Shown piece after piece: positions 11,380 through 24,911 of a stretch of 64,000 bases of DNA; within the stretch, counting starts at the first letter, position 1; every line of letters begins with the position of its first letter. The DNA comes from Callorhinus ursinus. Taxonomy: Eukaryota; Chordata; Mammalia; Carnivora; Otariidae. The notes beneath the pieces were generated by a model. It was not told the DNA's origin and did no database searches. It saw only the letters and a list, made by a program, of their open reading frames with translations. A program made the translations under genes and the position numbers. The stretch spans positions 2,574,728 to 2,638,727 of the forward strand of contig NW_020312935.1 in assembly GCF_003265705.1 (NCBI RefSeq), in the 5' to 3' direction.

Positions 11380-12420
11380 CACTTCTTGTTTTTAAAATGG
11401 CTTTATTATGCTCTCATTCTTAAATAATAGCTTAGATGTCATTATGTAACAATCATGGATCAGTCAGGAAAAGAGAAGCTATTATAGATACTTAAAAAGT
11501 ATTTCATACAGAAATTTAGGTGCTTAACTGTTGGGAAAACTTCTTCATCAAATATTATTATCTCCCCTTCATTCTTCCATGGTCTCCTTCTGGAACTCCT
11601 ATTATATGTATGTTGGATCTTCTCATTTTATTTGCCATATCTGAAACTCCACTTCACAGTTTCTACCTGTATAACTCTGCACTTCTTCTAGGGTAATTTC
11701 CTCAGCTCTATCTTCTGATTGTTAATTCTCTCTTAGCTGGCCAAATTTTTCATTTTTAGGTATTCTGCTTTTATGTTTTGGTGTTTTGTTGAAAATATTC
11801 TATAGTTTTCTATTTACATTCTCTATTCAATTTTCTGAAGTTGATAAAGGCTAATTCTGGTGTCATTAATCCTAATGACCCTTGTTCACACTGGCAGTTT
11901 CCTTGCATATTTTGTACCTTTTGGAAAATGAGTCCATGTTAACAGAGCAATTTTCTGGGAAAATATAATAGAGCCTGGGTTGAAGGTGCATCCTTCTAGA
12001 ATGGCTTTTATTTTAGTTTCTTGTAAGGCACCTTGGGAATATTCATGTTCAGTTACTACTTTTATGTTGCTTTCTCAGCATATGGAGTGTAAGGAGTATA
12101 AATTTAAACCTCAAACCTAAAAAATGGTATGCTTATGGTTAGAAATTCTCAGGGAAACCTTATTTTCCCTTTAGACACAGAGCCCAGGTGAAGAAAAAAA
12201 ATCTTCCTGCATTCTGCCTATGCTAGATTTTTTTTTTAATATCAGTTCTTTGATTAAACTCCTAGGGTTCCTGCAAGCTGATGTTCAGTTCTAACTAACT
12301 CCCTTCATTGTGTAGGCCCCAAATCTTGTGTCTCCTCATTTTGATTTGCTATTAAATGTATAACCTTGGGCCAGGATATTCCCCCACCCATTCCCATATA
12401 TCTACCATTCCCAGGGTAGC
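11380..12420 (-). mobile_element. Old L1/HAL1-like region, antisense
   Basis: 'ggaactcctattatatgtatg', 'tctagggtaatttcctcagc' and 'ttctgattgttaattctctc' match what I know of the complement of old L1 ORF1-side/HAL1 sequence. Strongly decayed; extent uncertain. Confidence 0.4.
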
Positions 12421-12559
12421 CCATGTCACTCCTCATACTTACAACTCCATATTTTAAGCCCTCTCCATTTTTAGGTCTTAAGGATTTTCCTTACTTTCTC
12501 ACAAGCAAAGCTATACATTCAAAAGGAAATCTATTGCATTTTATTTACCATTTCTGGAT

Positions 12560-12720
12560 GTTTAGTAGTGGGAGAGTTTTCAAGTTAATTCTAGGTTGCC
12601 TGTCCAGGAATTCTCTTATAAATCTTTTTATTCTTCATATATCCCCTAGCACATTATTGGGGGGGGGCAAAGAGTGGTACATAATAAATGTATGGAATGA
12701 CTGCTTGAATGAATATTTTT
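12560..12720 (+). repeat. Possible L2 3' end
   Basis: Ends in 'acataataaatgtatgg' plus 'cttgaatgaat', like the L2 LINE 3' terminus. Low confidence because of age. Confidence 0.35.
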
Positions 12721-13487
12721 TATCAGCATTCCTTTCATTCATTCTTTTTCTCAATCTTTTATTTCTACAATCTCTCTAATAAATTTGTGAATTTATGTTT
12801 TAGGGACTCCATTTAGGTTAGTATAATTTTCTCACATTGAGTACTATAGTAGTCATGATAATCTTCCCTTCAGTTTTTTTCTATTTGCCTGTATGGATTT
12901 GCCAGTCATCTTTTTAACATGAAACTCTTCTTATGTCATTTTATGGCCAATGGACTTGCAAAAATCTTATTTTTATCATTTTTAACATCTTAAATTCTTT
13001 TCAACAGCTATATTTAACTACATTTTCCATTAAAGAAGGAAGTGTCAAATGTGTGTAGCACATAAGATGATTCTTAATCATTTGCTATTATATTCTGCTT
13101 TATTCTTGATAACTCATTAACTTGAGGAAGATTTTATTTAAGGATTTGAGTTTCCAGAAGTAAATATGAAAATTGCTACATATACATCTTTTTCATATTT
13201 CTTTCTTGTTCACATGCACTAAAGTATATCACATATTTGCTAAAGTACACACATACAATCCTATTATGTCATAATTTTCTTCATATTTATATATTTATAA
13301 AATTATATTCACATGAATCTTCTTTTACACCTAGCCCACCATCAATGTTACATACCATTATCTATCTTCAGTGGAATCTTTGCAAAAGCTAGTATAACAT
13401 AAAGAACCCAAAAGACATTTAATAATTATTCATTTGTGACAATCATGATCTCACACAGGCTTTTCAAAAATGAATTCTAGAAATCAT
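12721..13487. other. No recognisable feature
   Basis: AT-rich unique-looking sequence; no gene or repeat seen. Confidence 0.5.
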
Positions 13488-13495
13488 CAGGTATT

Positions 13496-13699
13496 TTTTT
13501 TTAAGATTTATTTATTTATTTATTTGACAGAGAGAGAGAGAGACATAGTGAGAGAGGGAACACAAGCAGGGGGAGTGGGAGAGGGAGAAGCAGGCTTCCC
13601 GTGGAGCAGGAAGCCCGATGTGGGGCTCAATCCCAGGACCCTGGGATCATGACCTGAGCCGAAGGCAGACGCTTAACGACTGAGCCACCCAGGCGCCCC
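13496..13699 (-). mobile_element. CAN SINE, young-looking
   Basis: Minus-strand CAN SINE close to its consensus: the right end is the complement of GGGGGCGCCTGGGTGGCTCAG, with tail (TTTA)n at 13,505-13,525. Flanked by CAGGTATT at 13,488-13,495 and 13,700-13,707. Confidence 0.95.
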
Positions 13700-13707
13700 C
13701 AGGTATT

Positions 13708-16700
13708 CTTTAATATAGATGAAGAAACCTTCTCCCAGAAGAGATGGTTACCTTTCAATCAGAAAAGCAACAAAATACAGCAAATCAAGTGAGATCAAGT
13801 CTTTTATAAATTTTTATTTTTTTAGCAATAGATTCAGTGTAATATAGCATTAAGTACCACAAACATTTTGGATAAATAAAATGGGTTGGAAACTCAAGTT
13901 AGTGACCTAAAATTATACATGGTTTAAAATCTTTTCCACATACTATGGTATGCACTATGAATTTCAGACTTGTAGTTTTAAATACACTAGCTTCTAGACA
14001 CGTACAGAGCTGCAATTATGTCAATGGACATTCTATGAACATCAATACTGAAGATAGAAATCCACCACAGTAAGCTGATTAGCATTGCTAACGTGCACAC
14101 TATACAGTCATATAATTAGAAAGAGTTTTACTCACAGTGATGTTGAGGTTATGGGGTTAGGACAGTTTCCATTTCAAAAGATGTAAGAATCTGGGTTACC
14201 ATGATGGGAAAAAGTAAATCATCTAATTTAAGCTGTTGAAAATATGATGGCTTATTTAAATAAAAACAACTTTTACCTTTCCTTGTGAAAACTAAGGTAA
14301 ATTATGAGTTAATTCTTCCCCAGCTAAAGGAAATCTAAAAAAAGAAAAAAGCATACCCTCTATAGTCATGACAGCTAAAGAATCTTCAGCATGTAAGACT
14401 ATGTTAGTACAACTATGTTGTCATCTCATTGTTCACTTAATAGAAAATGGAGCTTGATTAGAGAAAAAAACCATAAAAATATTCATCCTTCTCCCAAAAT
14501 GGAAACATGTACATGGAAATAGAGAGGTGGAGAAGAGAAGGCAGGAGAAACAAACAGTTGGTTATAATGGTGAGAATCCATTTCCTTTGTACAATTTTGT
14601 TAGTGTTCCTTCTTTATATTCCTTCTCAGCTATAACAATCTATAAAACTTCCCTAGGTTTGGCAGTCTGTAACTAGCTATAGTTATCTCCGCTTTCAATG
14701 GGGCACATGTTAGCCAATCACTTATAATATTTGCAAACGAGTCCCACTATCTCAAAATTTAGGTGTAAATACACTTAAACTTTAAAGACAGATGATTTAT
14801 CACAATTGGAGTATATCACCCTTATCATGATACTTTGTGGAGAAATAAAGATGTGTTATTACTCTGCTTTAGAGTAAGAAATTGGATCATTTCTTTTAAG
14901 TCTTGTGATATGTGAATTTTATATACATGGCCTAAAATGAAAAAGCATTCTCACAAATCCTTACTTTACATAGGAAAATGTCAACTACAGCTTTAACATT
15001 CCAGGCGACAAAAGGAAGCCCAAATTATCTGCTCTTTAAAAGACTAAAGGCTAACACACACACACACACATCTACACACCCCTCTTGCCACCTTAGAGAA
15101 CTATTTCTATTTTCATAATATAGTTAAGTTGGATTACCCAAAGAAAAAATTTCAAAGGATTTATCACTTAACACTTCAGTGGAGTTACTAATGGGAATTA
15201 TATTGAAGTAGGTCATGCCAAAATCAACCCTCAAACTACAGGAGAGCCTACATAAGTCAGCAACCATTTCAAACACAATAGCCACAGAAAACCACAATTA
15301 CCAGTGTATGTGGCCTAGTATATTGAGGACTAGAGAGCTGAACTGCAACCCAGACTTAAAATTACAATCTTACTAATATCTCAGTTAATCACCTCTAAAA
15401 TTAGTAGATGGTTTATATCATAAAGGTTGGTGTAATCATATTAATAAAGTAAAAATTTGCTTTTCTCTCAGTCCATGATATATCCTCCTACAAAATAAAT
15501 CAAAACTAGAGAAATATGAATTCAAGCTGAAGACATAAAACAATGGGAGTTTCTCTTATCTAAATGAAACACAAAAAAAATTTACCAAGTTGCAACGTCT
15601 TGTTCATGGAACATATTTGTCTTATCCTTTGGAAAATGCTTTCTAAATCATTCACAAAGAAGATAAAGTATTAATTAATATTAATGATGAAATAGTTTTT
15701 AAAATCTGAAGAGGATTATTTATCAGGTTTATCTCATTGACCTGTACATACATGCCCTAAGTTAATTTGTGGGGGAAAAAAGTCCTATAAGCCTATGTTA
15801 TTTTCCAGTGAGGGGAGGAGCATTATAAATAGGGTATACGCTAAGGAAATAAAAATTTTTATAAGAAATTTTGTTTATAAACTAAGCATAGATATCAGAT
15901 GGTCCTTGTCTTGTTTTCTAAGTTCACATCAAAATTCTTGGTTTATGATTCTTAAAATTGGAAAGTGGACAGATGCTTGTTGTTGTCTCAAGAAGTCACA
16001 TATCCCTGTTTCTGATTTGTGCTCTATTTGGAAGGTTTAACATATTTTGGCTATCACATATTACACTGTGCTGAAACTGTAACCAAGAGGATAGATAAAC
16101 TGTTCATCAGTTAACTAACATCAAATTACTCAAATATGTTCAATCACTTGGGACTCAAGGTAGTAGGGGGAGGGAGGGAGGGATTCTCAGGGTTAATATT
16201 ATACTATTTCTAAAAATTATTTCCATTTTTAATTTAATTCATTATTTCCACTGAACTACATGTACTAAGTTTCAAGCTTAGTCCTAGCCCCAAACTTGCT
16301 TTTAAGAGTTTGCATATTTTATCTATGATGAATTATCCTCACTTCTAGTCAGAGATGATATATCCTCTTTATTTTAACAGACTTCTATGGATGTGTGTGG
16401 GCTCTATAAGAAGAAAGTGTAGTCCATTTGTTTTTGTTTTTCTAAAGGATTTTAATTTATTCTCCTACTGAGATGGAAGGTCTGTTATTCAAAAGCCAAA
16501 ATGCAGGTTAAGATGTCTAAACAGAATATTCAGGAAAGCTCTTCATAGTTCTTGCAGCATTCTTCAAAATAACACTCCTTCTTTCCTATGTCCCTATTCT
16601 AACAACTCTGACTCCATTTTCTTGAATGAATGAAAACTATTGAAATTCCTGTTTCCCTCTCAAATTCAGACTTGCCTTTATTTGTGATATCTGATAAATC

Positions 16701-16858
16701 TTATTGGCTGAAAATGTATCTCCACTCAACAAACAATTCTCAAAAGTGGGAAGGAAGAAGCACAACTAGATACTTTTGTGTATTTAAAATCATAATAATG
16801 AAAAAGAATATCATATGTATAAAGAAATATCTATATGGATGTATAGTGCCCTTTATAT
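13708..16858. other. Unique-looking AT-rich stretch
   Basis: About 3.1 kb with no repeat family or gene I can name. A short (CA)n run lies at about 15,055-15,070, and a (GGGA)n-like run at about 16,168-16,182. Predicted frames here are short and unconvincing. Confidence 0.5.
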
Positions 16859-16859
16859 A

Positions 16860-17050
16860 TTTCCCTATCTTGATCTTTTCAATAACTCTATCATTTAAGC
16901 AGGGGAAGAATTACTATTTCTATTTTACAGGTGAGATACAGAAGACACTCAGAAAGGTAAGTGACTGCCCCAAAGTCTCAGGATTAAGTGGTGGAGCTGA
17001 GGCTAGAACTAGTCAGACATCCTTTGTGGTATGCATCACTGTGATAAAAT
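16860..17050 (-). repeat. MIR SINE, antisense
   Basis: Shows the complement of the MIR core and 3' part: 'tctattttacaggtgagatac', 'gaaaggtaagtgactgcccc' and 'ggtggagctgaggctagaac'. An ancient mammalian-wide repeat. Confidence 0.75.
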
Positions 17051-17289
17051 TATGAGCACAGCTACCAGTGTTTAATATTTAGTCAATTTCCTTAATTATA
17101 TATTTCAAGGATGATTTTTAGTAATGTCTGCACCAACTAAATTTTAGAATAAATACAAATATTTGTATACAACACATTTGTATATACAACAAATGAACTG
17201 AGGAAAAAAACCACTGATATTTACATATTGTAATATAAATCACTTTGCAAATGATAAATAAAATCTCATTCAAATAAGAAGAAGTATTT

Positions 17290-17525
17290 ATTTAGGATGC
17301 AAACCATAAAAAACTCTTAACTATAAGGAACAAACTGAGGGTTGCTGGAAGGGAGGCTGGCGGGGGCATGGGGTAAATGGGTGATGGGCATTAAGGAGGT
17401 CACTTGTTATAATGAGCAGTGGGTGTTACATGCAACTGATGAATCACTAAGTTCTACCCCTGAAACTAATACTACACTATATGTTAATTAACTAACTTGA
17501 ATTTGAATAAAATCTTGAAAGAAAA
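17290..17525 (+). mobile_element. Carnivore L1 3' end (dog-type 3' UTR)
   Basis: 'ccataaaaaactcttaactat', 'gaacaaactgagggttgctgg', 'gtgggtgttacatgcaactg' and 'gaaactaatactacactatatg' are the terminal 3' UTR of a carnivore L1 subfamily, different from that of the L1s at 38,974 and 50,486. It ends in an A-rich tail near 17,525. Strongly 5'-truncated. Confidence 0.85.
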
Positions 17526-18073
17526 AAAATTATGTAGTATAAGAGCTTTGAAATGAACTATACTTAAAAATTGGATTTTGCCCCCATAAGTTTGCATGTG
17601 TGTATGTATATGTGTGTGTGAGAGAGAGACTTTAGAAAATGTTGATTTCTTAGTGTGAATTAAGATACACAATTCCTGTTAAGGTCAAAAGACAAGAATA
17701 TTTTTTGTAGAGGGCACTATGGGATCACCCTAAGGGGCTTTGATGAGACCTAACTAATGAAGGTAGGTAAGTCACATCATTTCTGCTTTTGTTCATGCCC
17801 ACATCATCAGCACTGATTTCCAGTTTTTCTACCGCATACTCTCCAACAAGTTCTATGTTGTTTTCACTTTATTACTATTTTTTCCTAACATCTGTCTCCT
17901 ACCATCTCACTTTCTATCCATTCTTCCCTGTCATTACCTCTCCTCATTCTAAGGAGGCCCAACATTATAGAGTAATTCAGTGAAAGGTATCAGTATAGCT
18001 ATAGCCCAGTCAAGCCCCATAAAACTCAGATGCCAAAGTGTCCCCAGAAAACTAAACTGGAAGCAATGATAAT
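17526..18073. other. No recognisable feature
   Basis: Unique-looking sequence; a short (TG)n/(AG)n run at about 17,595-17,630. Confidence 0.5.
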
Positions 18074-18087
18074 AATATACATTTGGA

Positions 18088-18262
18088 GGGCACCTGGGTG
18101 ACTCAGTTGGTTGAGTGGCTACCTTCGGCTCGGGTCATGATCCTGGAGTCCCGGGATTGAGTCCCGCATTGGACTCCCCGCTTAGCGGGGAGTCTGCTTC
18201 TCCCTCTGACCCTCCCCCCCTTGTGCTCTCTCTCTCAAATAAATAAATAAAATCTTTAAAAA
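18088..18262 (+). mobile_element. CAN SINE
   Basis: Plus-strand CAN SINE from 'gggcacctgggtgactcag' to 'ctcaaataaataaataaaatc'. A 14-bp perfect target-site duplication AATATACATTTGGA lies at 18,074-18,087 and 18,263-18,276. The tail lacks the 'tgtgttccctctctcgctg' segment found in the copy at 27,546, so it is a different subfamily. Confidence 0.95.
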
Positions 18263-18276
18263 AATATACATTTGGA

Positions 18277-21200
18277 CAATGGTTTAAAAATTCTTCTTAT
18301 ATATTTAAATTTTATTAAAGATTAGCGTATCAAACTTTAGAAAACATTGCTTTAACTTACAGTATCTATTTTTTTTATTATTTAATCCATTATATTACAT
18401 TAGGAACCTGAGCATATCCTTCTAAAGTTACTACCATTAACTTTCAGATGTTTAGTAATGTGTGATTCAATTTGTAGGTTGATCAAGGTTCCTTGATTTT
18501 AATACCTCTACTTGAACTCTGGACAAAGGAAGAAAGACATGGCAAAATATTAAATCAAGAAAAGCTGTAAAAGGGCTTTTGAAAAGAGATAAAGTAACAG
18601 ATAAAACAATCTGTCAAAAATCTTCCTGCCTACTATTCTTGTTCGCTTGACTTTGGTACCTTCTACTGAAGTATGGATAGAACCAAGTAGAATGGGTAGA
18701 AATATTGTCTCCAAAGATAGAGATAATAAGCTAGGGATCATGGATAATATGATTTCCCAACATGCAACTCTTCTGTTTTTTCAAGATCACCATTTTGCCT
18801 TTCATACACACACACGTAAAATCATTAAGTTGAGCAAGTATAATAATACAGACTTTTTTTTATTGTCTGTCAGTTTGACATTTATTTTATGGGGCTTTCC
18901 AGGCCTATGCATGAAATTTAGGTCAGATTTCATGTTTCTGTTCATTTATAAGTACTCAAAATACTCAACAATACATCTTGTCTAGTAATAAAAACTTTAA
19001 ATTTCCAAAAATATGATTAGTTTCCCAGTTCAGTCCTGCTATAGGTTGGCCACTTGCAGTGGGAAAGAGGGTGCCTTGACTCTCACTTGCAGATCCTTTG
19101 ATTTAGGTGGGGCTCTCTTTCTGCTCACTACTCCTGAAAAGATGGCAGTTCACTTCACCATTGAGATCACTGGGTCCCTCTAGGAAGTCTGTGAGTCTAA
19201 GACAACCTTACATCATCTCTCTTGTGCATATGCCTACCTTTAACCCATGCCATAAACTTAAGCAACATTTGCTCCAAAAAACTCTGAGAATGTAGGTCAC
19301 CTAACACAGCTTCTTCATCACAATATCTTCAAAGCAGCTGCCAATCAATCTCAAGCTCTAGATTTTTCAGGCATGCGTCAGAAGCAGTTCTTAAGTGGCA
19401 GGGGTCAGTTATTAAGCTTTCCAAGTCATCTCCTTCAAGCCTCTCTCTTAATGAAGGGAGATGTATCCTTACTCCTTCCCTTTGGAGGTATGATGGGACA
19501 CTCAGCATACCAACTTTCTCCAAAAATCTTCTTTTCCTTAATTTCCAGCTTCCCAGTTTGTTTATATCTTTGACATGGTTAACTACCTTAAGAATCATGT
19601 AACTGGTTTTCTCTCTCCTCTTCATGTATAAACTGGAGGGTGAAATCTTTTCTCTTAGGGCTTCAGCTAAGACAAACAGGGAGAGCCCCATTTTAACATA
19701 CTGTTACACATGGCTCTAAAACTGCACCAAATTTAGGAGTTGAGGGAAAAAAAAATTTTTTCATCAAATAAAGAACAGCAAATGCTAGCAGATGATTTGA
19801 AAATGTTTATAGCTGAAGTGAGATCACCAAAGGAACAGTATTTACTTACCACCGTGTTCTCATTTGCCAACCATATGCTTATCCTCATAACAATTAAATA
19901 AAAATGAGGAGTTATTGGTGATTTTCATGCTCCAAGGATAAATTATGGCTCAAATCCTAAGAAAATAGACATGCTACTCTGTGCCCAAAACTGCTAACCT
20001 TATTTCCACAGAACATTCCATCTAAGACATAAATAAAAGCCCAACGAAAGAAAAATGTCTTCTCTCTTGGCTATGTTAGCTTAGGGAACTTATAAGCTCT
20101 TAAGAAACAATTAACATTAAAGATGTCAAATAGAAATTTTATAGTGAAGAAGATACTGGCTCTAGGAAAGCCCCCAATGAGTTGACTCTATAGAATGAAT
20201 AATGAGGAGCTGAGTTTAAGTCAACCCTTTTATCATAAAGAGAAACAATTTCAAAAGAACTTGGTTAAGTTCCAAAATTTTTAAGAATTTTCAGTGGTAC
20301 TTGATGAGAATGAAACTTTTGATATTGCGGTATTTGGGTTTAAAAATTCTTTCTGGAACATCAGAAATCTTACTATTTCAACATGACCCTTTTCCATTTT
20401 TCTGAACAACTAATGTACACCAGCCAGACCTCTATGGAATGCTTTCCCTATAATTTGCCATTTTAATGAGACTTTGGCCTTTTAAAATTTTAAGTATTTG
20501 TTCAAATTTATCCAGGATGAAAGAGTAATCTCTAGGAAAAAATAATAAAAATAATTAAAACTACACTTTAGTAAATTTCACCAAAACCCAGCAGAGTATA
20601 ATTTCAACGAAGTCCATCCAGAAACTAGTTTTTGAGCACCTGTTTTTGGCTGCTTGATTGTTCTTTAGACATAGAGAAAGAATTGTGAAAAATACAACTC
20701 GGGCACACAGTAGGTGTGTTAAAACTAAGAGGCAGCATCAACTTGAAATTCTTGGCCAAAGTCAAACCTTTAATCATGATTTGAATATAGTTTTTCATAC
20801 CTAGTTTCCTGAAGGCTCTTATTTATTTTTATTCATTTTTTTTTTGCCAGTCTCACAACCCAATATTACTTTGCTTCTACATTTACTATGGCTTTGGCAA
20901 AGAATGACAGGCAGATATTTATAAGCCATACATTTGTCAAACATTTGATCTAATTAAATGATCAGTAGGTATATTCTTACTGCTATTTTTCTCTTTTGAA
21001 AATGCATTGAAAACTTTGATTTTGTTAATTTCAAATCAGCCAATTTCTTAGAATGAATTGAGGTTCCAGTCCCTAATGGAAAGCTGAAGGAACCTAACAC
21101 TGCTTCTTTCCTCCCCTGTATATGTATGTGTGTGCATATATGTTTGTGTGTGTGTGTATGAGTGTAAAGAAAACATTATTTTTGCAGTTTTGCCTGAATG

Positions 21201-24200
21201 CCTGTCACTCTATTTGCTATAATTCAATTTACCCCCTTACAAAAGATAGATGTTTCAGTTGGAATCCCTGCCTCTTTAGAATCTTCATGCAGGCAAGCTT
21301 AGCTAATAAATTTTGATTAATGTAGCCAAATACCAACTCCCACCCCAAGTCCCCTTTACTTGGAATACTATCATCAGGTTTACAGAGAGAAGGAAATAAC
21401 AATAAGGTTGGAAGGGATGGAGATAGGGTAAGACAGCAATAAAAAGTAATTATATAAAAATGCTAAAGATATAACATCTGTTTTTTTGCTTAGCCCACTG
21501 ATCTTGGCAGTTCCAGATATATGCTATTGTCTGTGTCTAAACAGATACAGAAAAGGGAAAAGGAAAAAATGTTTATGTGAGATTATTAAATAGTGTAGGA
21601 AAAATAAGAGTCATTATTACACTGGTGAGGAAAAGAGAAACTCAGTGAAATTTCTTTCCACAGATTTGCCTTTGTGATCTGCAAGGTGCTGTTCCCCTGC
21701 TTACATTCCGTTACCCTGGCAACACACTCCTGTAAAATAAAGATTATTAAAGCGCATATGATTATTTTGCTGCTGAGTGAATAAGACAAGCCGCTTCTGA
21801 AATGCCTTAACAGAGAAATTCAATTTTAGGCCAAATTGTGTTTTTGCTTCCTTCTAGCTTTCTCCTCCCTCCTCCCACCTCAAATAAAACCATCATCTCC
21901 ACAGTTACTACATGATATTTTGTTACTCATTCACACTTTCAGTATTTTAAACTAGCTTTATATTAACTTCACGAAAGCATTTTCCTCAGTTTTTTTTATA
22001 GCTCCTGTCTATTTTCCAGCCATCTACCATCTGTTTGCAAATCAAAATTAGAAGCAATGTGTGCTTGCCTTGATTTTATTACATAGTACTAATAGAAATA
22101 TTGGATTCTGTACCAAATATAAATGCATACATTATATACTGAGTAAGCAATATTTGACCAAAGAATGATGCAAAGAGCTAAGATAAGCCATGCGGTGCCA
22201 TTTTAAAGGCTGCATATCCAACTGTACCAGTTGTCCTCGCACTTAAATTTAGTGTCTTGAGCTTTCCCATTTGACACTGCCCTAAGGTAATGCTATAGAG
22301 ATGGGTAGTAGTTTCATAGCCACTTTGACAGCTAGTCACACCTTTGTGGCCTGATACTTCTACATTTGCTCTTCAGTTATTGAAGATAGTAAAGATTGTT
22401 GAGATCTCTGAAATTATTTAATAACAAACTTCATAAGTTTTGCTAGCACTGCCTAGTGATTAGAAACTACAGCTGTATCATGTTCACTGTCCAAACAAAG
22501 GTCAATAAAAAAATAAGTATGTTAGTAATAATAAATTTTTAATGTATTCATGCTGTGTATGAGAAAGATTTATTTAAAATCTTTTAATACAAGAATTAAA
22601 TTAACTTTGAAGTACGAATTAAATCTCATCAGAAAAAAGCAAGGTTCCCACAGAGGCTACCTAGAAGACTCCTTACATGTTTCTTAAAACTGATGAGAGG
22701 TATGGATGGACAAGAATAGCTCTGGAGAAGCCTTCATCCTACATGGTCCCAATGGTGGATGGTCATGATAGAAGACACTGTTTCTACTGAGATTTTTTTG
22801 TAGGACATTTTCGCACTGCTCTGAAGCACTGGGATGTAACCAGATACTGCTGTATCAGAGCATGGCAAAAAAACAATAGCGGACGGTGCGGTGCTGATAC
22901 TCTAATAACATGCAATTGTTAATTTTTTCCTCTGCTGACGTTCATTTTCAGGCCCAACCAAGTATCATATCCTTTACATTGATTAAACAGGCAGGTCCAT
23001 TGGTTTTTTACTTGGCTAACTATGAATCTCTGCTCATTAATAAGAAATGATATCGATATTTAACAAGTTTCAGAAACTCTGAGCAGAAGCAGAATGCTGC
23101 ATGGGTTCATTTGACGAAGCAAACTAAATTTGGTAGTATAAACCAAATCTTTGGTAAGTATACCACCACCATGCAATTTATGGCTGTAATTCACTCCCAT
23201 CACTGCCCAGAAGGTGTCACCACAGCCTCATTGGCTTGAAGAACTTGGGGACATGTCGGGGAGTAGAAAGCAAAGGGAGAAAAACAGACACAAAGAAAAA
23301 AATCTTCATGCAGACAAAGGAAAATAAGACAACTACCAGGCAGTAGTATTCCCAAATGTAGAGACCCAAACATTCACCCCATGCTAAAACTACAAATCAC
23401 TACAGGAGAAAGTGGACTTCTACTTATCAGTAAGAACAGAAGTAGAAGATTCAAAGAAGGTGCTACTACCTCAAGTAAAAAGCAGGTGACAAATAGGAAA
23501 TATCTATGCCCCGACCCTGGTCCAAACTTCTCACCTTAACTGTTTTACCTGATTATCACATCTGGTTGTATAAGCTGCACAGGACCTCATGAAAGAAGAT
23601 AAAAGGACAAGTGGGAGAGCTCTAATACTGTATTTCAAAAACACATCATGGAGTGATGGTTAAGATACATCATGGATACTTTAGGTACATCTCCAATGCA
23701 ACTAGAATACAATTTTTAAAAATATTTACTTTATATAAGGTTTCATTTGGAGAAATAAAAATCATCTCAGTACCAACAAATAAAGGGAACTAACAGGTTG
23801 CCCTCTCAAAACACCAAAAAAAAAAAAAAAAAAAAAAAGAGAGAGAGAACAACAAAAACAAAAAAACCCACAGCTGGGAAAAGATACTAGGAAGAATCAA
23901 AGAATATAAAACACAAAGTCTTTTATTGAGAAGCTGCACAAATTAACTCCAAATTACTGCCACAGTCAGACAAGAGGAAGCTTCAAGGCACAAAACTTGT
24001 TGCTGCACTCCATCTTGCTTTATTGTGGTGTCTTCACTCATGTACTTGTAGCTAAAAGCCATCCCCTTTATAGTACTACATCTTTTAATCTCTGCTCTTC
24101 CCCCCTGTAGTTTAATTAAAAGACAATGAACCTTTTAGAGTAGTCAAATGGAAAATATAAAATTGCACCATTCTATCAAAGCTTAAGATATTCCTGTTCT

Positions 24201-24911
24201 CAGAGCATGAGAAGAATTCAAAATCACACATGTGATTTTATTATACTCCTCTGTGCCATTTTCTCATCAAAAGGCTCTTGGTTGGAACACCTATTTGGAA
24301 CCAAAAACACAATTCTACCCCAGACTGATAAACAAAGGCAAAAATTTTAAAATCAATGAATACGTTAGATCAATTTGATCTGTTCTCTAGATCACTGTAC
24401 TTGATTTTTAATTTCTAAAATAATATTGTTGTAACTCTATTTCTCCTATGTTTAACTGATGAAGGTCTAAAAATTAGTGGTTTTTCTTACTTAAGTATTA
24501 TTTACTCAATGTGTTGTCAGTCTTAAGGCATCTGGACTAAATTAGATAGATATAGTAAAATATCAGTGGATGATAAGTAGGCCTGAATCCTTAGCTATCC
24601 TCCAAGTCCGCAGCCCAAATCTATTAATTTGGGCAAAGGGCACCAAGACAAATCCATGCTGTTTGAAATGTTCCATGGGAGTCTTTAAAAATAAAGGTCT
24701 CGTCTACTCTTTATGGACATTAAAATGCTTCATCCCAAGGACCCCTTTATGGCAAATTGCAGGCTGTTCTGTTTTATCTGCTTTGACAGGATGAAGGGCT
24801 GAGCTGGCCCTAGAGGGATGGGATACAGAGTCTGAGTAGTGCAAACTTGAGATTTCCAATAAACCATCTCCCACAATTAGAAGAAAGGCATGGAGGAGAT
24901 TCATTTCAGCA
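18277..24911. other. 6.6-kb repeat-poor stretch
   Basis: No carnivore SINE or L1 was recognised in 6.6 kb, a contrast to the rest of the window. It contains an open frame of 120 codons at 19,691-19,329 (minus) that resembles nothing I know, a (TG)n run near 21,125-21,160, and a poly-A run at about 23,816-23,840. A CpG-containing block at 22,870-23,060 looks constrained. No exon can be called. Confidence 0.45.

Noticed and set aside
13470..13652. Frame with 'FFKIYLFIYLTERERD' motif
   Set aside because: A typical translation of a CAN SINE tail in antisense, not a protein.
16630..17055. 141-codon frame
   Set aside because: It runs through a MIR repeat, and its composition follows local AT-richness.
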